From Lachnospiraceae bacterium (GTDB lineage Bacteria; Bacillota; Clostridia; Lachnospirales; Lachnospiraceae), in assembly GCA_017961385.1 (NCBI GenBank), contig JAGCXJ010000314.1, positions 1-5,370 of the forward strand: a stretch of DNA of 5,370 nt, read 5' to 3'. Each line of letters starts with the position of its first letter. The stretch's first letter is position 1. The translations under genes and the position numbers were made by a program. The notes beneath the pieces were generated by a model. It was not told the DNA's origin. It ran no database searches and worked only from the letters and a program-made list of their open reading frames with translations. Below, one piece after another: positions 1 through 4,502 of the stretch.

Positions 1-193
1 CCATAGAGCATGTAACACTCTTTGCATCTTCAATGCTCTCGAGTGAACAGCAGGTATCGGTAAGGTCTGCTCCTATCATGTCATTGGCATATAAACGCAT
101 GGTACATCCGATGCAGTCATATCCTTTTTCCTTCATGATGCCGGCGGCAACAGAACTGTCCACACCGCCGCTCATAGCTATCAAAGCTTTCAT
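1..193 (-). CDS. mnmA: tRNA-specific 2-thiouridylase MnmA, N-terminal fragment (cut by window edge)
   Basis: MnmA installs sulfur at C2 of the wobble uridine U34 in tRNAs for Lys, Glu and Gln, using ATP to adenylate the base and a persulfide sulfur donor; it is cytoplasmic. Reading the minus strand from the ATG at 193-191 gives 64 codons beginning MKALIAMSGGVDSSVAAGIM. The SGGVDSS stretch (residues 8-14) is the PP-loop ATP-pyrophosphatase signature at the N-terminus of this family, and the following segment with MRLY and TCCS (residues 32-50) resembles clostridial MnmA proteins. The family is usually about 350-370 residues, so roughly 300 lie beyond position 1, including the catalytic cysteines. 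The start is supported by an AAGGA-type ribosome binding site a few bases upstream and by the PP-loop lying right at the N-terminus. Another PP-loop enzyme is possible but less likely. The gene is divergent from the redox operon and probably unrelated to it. Confidence 0.88.
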   Translation of the reverse strand, partial: MKALIAMSGGVDSSVAAGIMKEKGYDCIGCTMRLYANDMIGADLTDTCCSLESIEDAKSVTCSM

Positions 194-232
194 AATTTTT
201 CCTTATCTTTTAGCAAATCCTGTTTTGGATGA

Positions 233-241
233 ATTATAACA
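233..241 (-). promoter_or_regulatory. Extended -10 promoter for mnmA
   Basis: On the minus strand this reads TGTTATAAT, a perfect -10 hexamer preceded by the TGn extension. The best -35 at 17 bp spacing is the weak TTCATC (plus positions 256-261), which fits an extended -10 promoter that depends less on a -35. Transcription would begin near 226, giving a leader of about 30 bases before the mnmA ATG. This is a sequence match only. Confidence 0.6.
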
Positions 242-278
242 CAAATCGATAATTGGATGAAGAGCGCGTATTTTTATG

Positions 279-308
279 TGGAATATGTCAGCAAACGCAT
301 AATATAAT
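279..308 (+). promoter_or_regulatory. Probable promoter of the redox operon
   Basis: A perfect TATAAT lies at 303-308, about 37 bases before the aldo/keto reductase ATG. The -35 is poor: TGGAAT at 279-284 with 18 bp spacing is the best candidate, so the promoter may be weak or may need an activator. The 194-344 gap holds no gene that I can see. It carries only this promoter, the divergent mnmA promoter, and the ribosome binding site AAAGGCGG at 333-340. Confidence 0.5.
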
Positions 309-344
309 AAACTTGTGGTGTATTGATTACAGAAAGGCGGTTAT

Positions 345-1466
345 ATGAAAAAGGAATTTGAAAACATGCCAAAGCTGGGCTTCGGACTCATGCGTCTGCC
401 CGAAAAAGACTCAGTGATAGATATCGATCATGTATGCAAGATGGTTGATAAGTATATGGCAGCGGGACTTAATTATTTTGATACGGCATATGTATATCAC
501 GGCGGAAAGTCAGAGGTGGCTGCACGCGAAGCTCTGGTAAAGAGATATGACAGAGACAGCTTCATGTTAGCTACAAAGCTTCCCGCATGGGAGCTTCACA
601 GCGAGAGTGATATTGAAAAAGTATTTAACGAACAGCTAAACAGAGCAGGAGTTGATTACTTTGATTTCTACCTTCTTCATTCGATAGAAGACGGAAACAA
701 TTATGATACATATGTAAAATATGACTGCTTCAAGTGGGGAATGGAGAAAAAGAAGGAAGGAAAGATAAAGCACTTCGGATTCTCATACCACGGAAGTCCC
801 GAGCTTTTGGAAGAGGTTTTGGACGCTCATCCCGAGGTTGAGTTTGTTCAGATACAGCTTAATTATTTAGATCGTACAAATCCGGTCGTTCGAAGCGGAG
901 AATTGTATGATATACTTCATAAAAGAGAGATACCTATAATAGTCATGGAACCTGTCAGGGGAGGCATGCTTGCAAATATGCCTGAGAGCATCGAGGCTAT
1001 GTTTAAGCAGATGAGGCCTGATGATTCTGTCGCTTCATGGGCGCTTCGTTTTGTAGGTTCGCTGGATGGAGTGATGACCATACTTTCCGGTATGTCAAAC
1101 GAAGAGCAGATGGATGACAACCTTAAGACATTTGAAAACTTTGAGCCTTTGACTGATGAAGAGATAAAGCTCATCGACAAGGTCACGGAAAAGCTTCTCG
1201 GTATGCCGCAGATAGGATGTACGGCATGCAAATACTGCTGTGACGGATGTCCCATGGGAATAAGCATCCCTGATGTGTTCAGGACTATAAATACACTCAG
1301 AAGATATCCTGATGACTGGCGTTCAAAGAATTTCTATTCAGGACTTATCCAGAGAAGCGGACGAGCATCAGACTGCATAGCCTGCGGCCAGTGCGAGGCT
1401 GTATGTCCGCAGCATCTTCCGATAATAGATCTTTTAAAAGAGGCAAGCCAGATCTTAGGCCAGTAA
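345..1466 (+). CDS. Aldo/keto reductase with two C-terminal [4Fe-4S] cluster motifs
   Basis: This 373-residue cytoplasmic protein is an aldo/keto reductase fused to a ferredoxin-like tail. The TIM-barrel part spans about residues 8-285 and keeps the family's catalytic tetrad: Asp46 and Tyr51 in FDTAYVYH, Lys78 in ATKLP, and His112 in LLHS. The tail has CTACKYCCDGCP (Cys292, 295, 298, 302) and CIACGQCEAVCP (Cys344, 347, 350, 354), each a CxxCxxCxxxCP motif expected to bind one [4Fe-4S] cluster. NAD(P)H-dependent carbonyl reduction is known for the barrel family; exchange of electrons between clusters and the barrel is inferred from the fusion. The substrate is unknown. The start has a good ribosome binding site (AAAGGCGG) 4 bases upstream. 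It is the first gene of a four-gene run, with the thioredoxin-like gene 36 bp downstream. The length is normal for this ferredoxin-fused subfamily, and no frameshift or missing motif residue is seen. Confidence 0.93.
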   Translation: MKKEFENMPKLGFGLMRLPEKDSVIDIDHVCKMVDKYMAAGLNYFDTAYVYHGGKSEVAAREALVKRYDRDSFMLATKLPAWELHSESDIEKVFNEQLNRAGVDYFDFYLLHSIEDGNNYDTYVKYDCFKWGMEKKKEGKIKHFGFSYHGSPELLEEVLDAHPEVEFVQIQLNYLDRTNPVVRSGELYDILHKREIPIIVMEPVRGGMLANMPESIEAMFKQMRPDDSVASWALRFVGSLDGVMTILSGMSNEEQMDDNLKTFENFEPLTDEEIKLIDKVTEKLLGMPQIGCTACKYCCDGCPMGISIPDVFRTINTLRRYPDDWRSKNFYSGLIQRSGRASDCIACGQCEAVCPQHLPIIDLLKEASQILGQ

Positions 1467-1502
1467 AAGAGGTATTCTTTCATAATCTTTCAGGAGAATG
1501 CT

Positions 1503-2048
1503 ATGAAAAGATATTTAAGATCGATAGGTATTATATTGATCGTACTTATTATCCTTGTTGTTTTTTATCTGATGATGCCAAGAGTGGAAGGACCGGCGGT
1601 AAGCGGTACGACCAATGTATTGCAGGAAGGCGATATGGCTCCTGACTTTACGGCTGCTCTTGCAGACGGTTCGACATTTACACTGTCTGATCACAGTGAC
1701 GAATGTGTGCTTATCAACTTCTGGGCGACCTGGTGTGGTCCCTGTGTAGGAGAGATGCCTGCTTTTCAGAAACTGAATGACGAAGATATTAAAGGCCTTA
1801 AGATCATATGCGTTGACTGCCAAGAAGATAAAAAGACTGTTGACAGTTTTATAAAAGAGAACGGATACACCTTTAATGTTGCGTATGATACAAAGGGCGA
1901 GATATGTGCAAAATATCCGACAAGAGGCATACCCTATACTCTTGTTGTCAACAAGGGAAAGATCGTAAATATCTATGTGGGCGCGGCTGATGCGGATACT
2001 CAGTACAAGGAGTATAAAAGAGCCATTGATGCGTGTCTGGGAGAATGA
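1503..2048 (+). CDS. Membrane-anchored TlpA/ResA-like thiol-disulfide oxidoreductase
   Basis: This 181-residue thioredoxin-fold protein probably acts outside the cytoplasmic membrane. Residues 1-6 are basic (K2, R3, R6), followed by one hydrophobic helix (about 7-25). There is no lipobox or obvious cleavage site, so it is probably an N-in signal anchor. The redoxin domain (about 43-180) opens with GDMAPDF and carries the active site FWATWCGPC with Cys78 and Cys81; the cis-proline is Pro144 in RGIPYT. An insertion containing CVDC (Cys103 and Cys106) gives a second cysteine pair. The TlpA/ResA family reduces or exchanges disulfides on exported proteins, often in cytochrome c maturation, but no cytochrome genes are in view. 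The start is backed by AGGAG at 1492-1496, 6 bases before the ATG. The stop is one base before the next ATG (TGATATG), so translation is probably coupled. Its likely redox partner is the membrane iron-sulfur protein or the CXXC microprotein that follows; this is inference from gene order. Confidence 0.9.
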   Translation: MKRYLRSIGIILIVLIILVVFYLMMPRVEGPAVSGTTNVLQEGDMAPDFTAALADGSTFTLSDHSDECVLINFWATWCGPCVGEMPAFQKLNDEDIKGLKIICVDCQEDKKTVDSFIKENGYTFNVAYDTKGEICAKYPTRGIPYTLVVNKGKIVNIYVGAADADTQYKEYKRAIDACLGE

Positions 2049-2049
2049 T

Positions 2050-2190
2050 ATGGATAAGAAGAAGCTTATAAGGATCATTTTGCTTACGACAGCGATCGGA
2101 TTTATTATCGCAGGCCTTTTGGATAACGGATTTTGGGATGTCATGAACAAGGCGACAAGGATATGCTATGAGTGCATCGGTATCGGGTGA
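2050..2190 (+). CDS. 46-residue CD1871A-type CXXC membrane microprotein
   Basis: This small gene is easily missed. It starts at the ATG one base after the previous stop, with GGGAG at 2039-2043 as ribosome binding site 6 bases upstream. The product has a basic start (MDKKKLIR), a hydrophobic helix at about residues 6-24, and a short tail ending CYECIGIG (Cys39 and Cys42). The basic N-terminus predicts N-in, placing the CXXC pair on the outer face. From memory it matches the CD1871A family CXXC motif-containing protein of clostridia, whose members are similarly short and end in a CxxCIGIG-like tail; this needs a profile search. Its function is not known. Its place between an exported thioredoxin and a membrane iron-sulfur protein suggests a thiol relay or a small subunit of the membrane complex. 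An alternative start at 1975 in the same frame lies inside the thioredoxin gene and has no matching family sequence, so I reject it. Its last 23 bases overlap the next gene. Confidence 0.82.
   Translation: MDKKKLIRIILLTTAIGFIIAGLLDNGFWDVMNKATRICYECIGIG
2157..2161 (+). promoter_or_regulatory. Ribosome binding site inside the microprotein gene, setting the start of the iron-sulfur protein
   Basis: AAGGA lies 6 bases before the ATG at 2168 and within the codons just before the CXXC motif of the microprotein. This supports the 2168 start and so the 23-bp overlap. Ribosomes finishing the microprotein would pass straight through this start, consistent with translational coupling. Confidence 0.6.
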
Positions 2191-3013
2191 TAACAAAAAA
2201 AGAAAGTTAAACCGAAGCTATGTACAGCTTATCGCGGCAGTTCTTTATAACTGCAACATAAAAGGATTTGCTGATGCAAGTATATATCAGGGAAATATCA
2301 AAGGTCTGTGTGTTCCCGGACTTAACTGCTATTCATGTCCCGGTGCGATAGGAGCATGTCCGCTTGGAAGTCTTCAGACTGGTCTGCTCTCATCCAGATA
2401 CAAGGTGCCGTATTACATACTCGGGACTCTGCTTTTATTCGGACTGTTTTTGGGAAGATTCATATGCGGGTGGATATGTCCTTTTGGATTTATACAGGAA
2501 CTCATTTATAAGATACCTTCTAAAAAGATAAGGAAAAACAAAGTAACGGGACTTCTCACATATCTGAAATACGTGATCCTTATCATATTTGTCATAGTGA
2601 TACCTTTATGGAAGCTCATTCCGGGATTCTGCAAATATATATGTCCTGTCGGAACCCTGGAGGGAGGCATATTTTTTACATATATGGATCCTGCACTGAG
2701 ACAGATCACGGGGATACTGTTTACTTGGAAAGTCTTTCTTATGGTCCTTATCCTTGTCATATGTGTATTCTGCTATAGAATGTTCTGCAGATTCTTATGT
2801 CCTCTGGGTGCCATATATTCATTTTTTAATCCGATAGCATTCTTTGGTATAAAGGTTGATGATAAGAAATGCACCCACTGCGACAGCTGTGTAAAAAACT
2901 GCAGGATGGATGTCAGGCATATCTGTGACAGGGAATGCATCCACTGCGGAGACTGCATAAAGCACTGTCCTGTTGATGCGATAAGCTTTGGTTCCATCAA
3001 AAACAGAGAATGA
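2168..3013 (+). CDS. NapH-like polytopic membrane protein with double [4Fe-4S] ferredoxin tail
   Basis: This 281-residue inner-membrane electron carrier is related to the NapH/NosR/YccM group of 4Fe-4S binding proteins. Clear membrane helices lie at about residues 81-99, 131-150 and 183-203; a shorter hydrophobic stretch at 19-28 after a basic start (KKRKLNR) may be a fourth. CxxxCP motifs occur as CGWICP (Cys100, 104), CKYICP (Cys155, 159) and CRFLCP (Cys207, 211), and the first loop adds Cys48, 54, 57 and 64. The C-terminal domain has CTHCDSCVKNC (Cys235, 238, 241, 245) and CIHCGDCIKHCP (Cys257, 260, 263, 267), two [4Fe-4S] motifs. The second lacks no ligand; the first lacks the usual proline after its last cysteine. 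Such proteins pass electrons across or along the membrane, for example from quinol or ferredoxin to a reductase. The terminal acceptor here is unknown, with the adjacent TlpA-like protein and microprotein as candidates. It is the last gene of the operon, followed by a terminator. Confidence 0.9.
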   Translation: MSASVSGDNKKRKLNRSYVQLIAAVLYNCNIKGFADASIYQGNIKGLCVPGLNCYSCPGAIGACPLGSLQTGLLSSRYKVPYYILGTLLLFGLFLGRFICGWICPFGFIQELIYKIPSKKIRKNKVTGLLTYLKYVILIIFVIVIPLWKLIPGFCKYICPVGTLEGGIFFTYMDPALRQITGILFTWKVFLMVLILVICVFCYRMFCRFLCPLGAIYSFFNPIAFFGIKVDDKKCTHCDSCVKNCRMDVRHICDRECIHCGDCIKHCPVDAISFGSIKNRE

Positions 3014-3037
3014 TACAAGTCAATATAACAGAAAAAC

Positions 3038-3077
3038 AAGTCGTCTTATTTATTGATAATGAGTAAGACGGCTTTTT
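3038..3077 (+). terminator. Rho-independent terminator of the redox operon
   Basis: AAGTCGTCTTA (3038-3048) pairs with TAAGACGGCTT (3064-3074) over 11 bp with one G-U pair, and the stem runs into a five-T tract. It sits 25 bases after the stop at 3013 and closes the operon. An A-run just before the left arm could give some termination in the other direction, but no converging gene exists here. Confidence 0.85.
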
Positions 3078-3106
3078 GTATGTATATATTCATGATATGA
3101 GACAGA

Positions 3107-3136
3107 TTAGCAAAGGAAGCTCTTTTTTTGTATAAT
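3107..3136 (+). promoter_or_regulatory. Promoter of the acyltransferase gene
   Basis: TTAGCA (3107-3112) and a perfect TATAAT (3131-3136) are separated by 18 bp. Initiation would fall near 3143, about 30 bases before the ATG at 3175, where GGAA (3164-3167) is a modest ribosome binding site. With the terminator just upstream, this makes the acyltransferase a separate transcription unit. Confidence 0.6.
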
Positions 3137-3174
3137 GGTATGGAAATACTTTAAGCAAATATTGGAAATGAGAT

Positions 3175-4437
3175 ATGAAGATAAAAGATACTGTAAAAAG
3201 CTATGAAGAAGTCTGCAGGCTGAATACTGAGAAACATAGAAAGCCGATCAGACAGTCGACTGTTTTAAGACATGTTATAAAGATACTCTCTAAAGTAGAG
3301 ATGAAGGCAACCGAGTTTTCATGTGAATACATAGGCATGGACAGATTAAAAGACGACGAGCCCTGCCTTATACTGATGAATCATTCAAGCTTTACGGACC
3401 TTCAGATCATCGGCACTATCTTTGCAGACAGGCAGTACCACATAATATGCACAAATGACGGCTTTGTGGGCAAGGAAAACCTGTTGAGACATGTCGGCTG
3501 CATACCCACAGCCAAGTTTATTATAGATACGAACCTAGTAAGAGATATGAAGTATGCATTTGAGGAACTGAAAAGCTCTGTAGTCATGTATCCTGAAGCA
3601 AGCTACAGCTTTGACGGAACACAGACCCCTCTGCCAAAAAGCATAGCAAAGTGTCTTAAGCTTATGAAGGTTCCTGTTATCATGGTCATGACAGAAGGAT
3701 CCTTTTTAAGAGATCCTCTTTATAATAATCTTCAAAAAAGAAAGACAAAGGTAAGCGCAAAAGTAAGCTATCTTCTTTCACCTGAAGAGATCGAAAGGTC
3801 AAGCAGCGAAGAGCTTTATAAGATATTGAGAGAAGCATTTACCTATGATCAGTTCAGGATGCAGCATGAGCATGGCGTTATCATAGATGAACCGTTCAGA
3901 GCAGACGGTCTGCACAGGGTTTTGTATAAATGCCCGTCGTGCGGCAGGGAAGGCGATATGACCGGCAAAGGGATACATATCACATGCAATTCATGCGCAA
4001 AGGAATATACCCTTAATGAAGACGGGACGTTGAGCAGCTCAGATAATAAATGCGAGTTTAAATATGTTTCTGACTGGTATGCGTGGGAAAGGCAGCAGGT
4101 AAAAAAAGAACTTGAAGAAAATAATTATCTGCTTGATATCGATGTCGATATTAAAATGCTTGTAGATAAAAAGAGCATATACAGTGTCGGAGAGGGAAGG
4201 CTTATACATACAGATAATGGGTTTGAACTCAGGGGATGTGACGGCAAGCTGAATTATACACAGTCACCGAAAGCATCATACAGCCTTTATGCGGACTATT
4301 TCTGGTATGAGATCGGAGATATGATATGCATAGGCGACAGCAAGGTGCAGTATTACTGTTTCCCCAAGGACCAGACAAAAGCAATAGTTGCCAAGACGAG
4401 ACTAGCGACCGAAGAGTTATATAAAATGTTGTTATGA
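3175..4437 (+). CDS. PlsC-like acyltransferase with fused zinc ribbon and unassigned C-terminal domain
   Basis: This 420-residue protein has an acyltransferase domain at about residues 45-240 of the lysophosphatidic acid acyltransferase (PlsC) superfamily, which moves acyl groups onto glycerophospholipids at the membrane. The HX4D motif is NHSSFTD (His70, Asp75). Block II is around GCIPTAKF (108-115), block III is YPEASYS (139-145), and block IV is KVPVIMV (165-171). Block III has Ala142 where the common FPEGTRS has Gly, and Tyr144 where it has Arg, so substrate choice may differ. No convincing membrane helix is seen. A zinc ribbon follows, with Cys253, Cys256, Cys271 and Cys274 (CPSC-x14-CNSC). 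Residues 290-420 form a domain rich in Trp, Tyr and acidic residues that I do not recognise. Typical PlsC is about 240 residues, so the last 180 are an addition; similar fusions probably exist in Lachnospiraceae, but I cannot confirm that here. The superfamily call is firm and the substrate is not known. Confidence 0.85.
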   Translation: MKIKDTVKSYEEVCRLNTEKHRKPIRQSTVLRHVIKILSKVEMKATEFSCEYIGMDRLKDDEPCLILMNHSSFTDLQIIGTIFADRQYHIICTNDGFVGKENLLRHVGCIPTAKFIIDTNLVRDMKYAFEELKSSVVMYPEASYSFDGTQTPLPKSIAKCLKLMKVPVIMVMTEGSFLRDPLYNNLQKRKTKVSAKVSYLLSPEEIERSSSEELYKILREAFTYDQFRMQHEHGVIIDEPFRADGLHRVLYKCPSCGREGDMTGKGIHITCNSCAKEYTLNEDGTLSSSDNKCEFKYVSDWYAWERQQVKKELEENNYLLDIDVDIKMLVDKKSIYSVGEGRLIHTDNGFELRGCDGKLNYTQSPKASYSLYADYFWYEIGDMICIGDSKVQYYCFPKDQTKAIVAKTRLATEELYKMLL

Positions 4438-4457
4438 GCATGTAAATTGCTTATAAT
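4429..4457 (+). promoter_or_regulatory. Promoter of the TIR gene, overlapping the end of the acyltransferase gene
   Basis: TTGTTA (4429-4434) and a perfect TATAAT (4452-4457) have ideal 17-bp spacing, the best promoter in the window. The -35 lies in the last codons of the acyltransferase and abuts its TGA. Initiation near 4464 would leave a leader of about 40 bases. No terminator hairpin is visible in the 65-bp gap, so readthrough from the acyltransferase could add to expression. Confidence 0.68.
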
Positions 4458-4490
4458 AAAATAGGAATAAAGGGCTTTCGATTCTATAGA

Positions 4491-4495
4491 GGGAG
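4491..4495 (+). promoter_or_regulatory. Ribosome binding site that fixes the TTG start of the TIR gene
   Basis: GGGAG lies 7 bases before TTG 4503-4505. An in-frame TAA at 4497-4499 rules out any start further upstream, and the next in-frame ATG (codon 16) would remove the first strand of the TIR fold and has no comparable ribosome binding site. Confidence 0.72.
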
Positions 4496-4502
4496 ATAAG
4501 AT

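Noticed and set aside
33..239. Plus-strand 68-codon open frame opposite mnmA
   Set aside because: It lies antisense to the PP-loop-coding N-terminus of mnmA and has no family resemblance and no good ribosome binding site.
917..1267. Minus-strand open frame inside the aldo/keto reductase
   Set aside because: The opposite strand encodes an intact barrel with its cluster motifs; the antisense product shows no recognisable domain.
1465..1482. Small hairpin AAAGA/TCTTT between the first two operon genes as a terminator
   Set aside because: The stem is only about 5 A/T-rich base pairs with no following T-tract, so it is unlikely to end transcription.
1391..1645. Plus-strand 84-codon frame bridging the aldo/keto reductase and thioredoxin genes
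   Set aside because: It is an alternative frame of the ferredoxin tail and signal anchor; the product has no motif and both overlapped genes are well supported.
1975..2049. Upstream in-frame start extending the microprotein to 71 residues
   Set aside because: The extension lies inside the thioredoxin gene in another frame, and the ATG at 2050 has a well-placed GGGAG and fits the short CD1871A-like length.
1515..2150. Minus-strand 211-codon open frame opposite the thioredoxin gene
   Set aside because: Although long, it is exactly antisense to a clear TlpA-like gene with WCGPC and cis-Pro and has no recognisable domain or start signal.
3078..3106. AT-rich stretch with a TCATGA palindrome after the terminator as an operator
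   Set aside because: The perfect symmetry is only 6 bp, expected by chance in AT-rich intergenic DNA.
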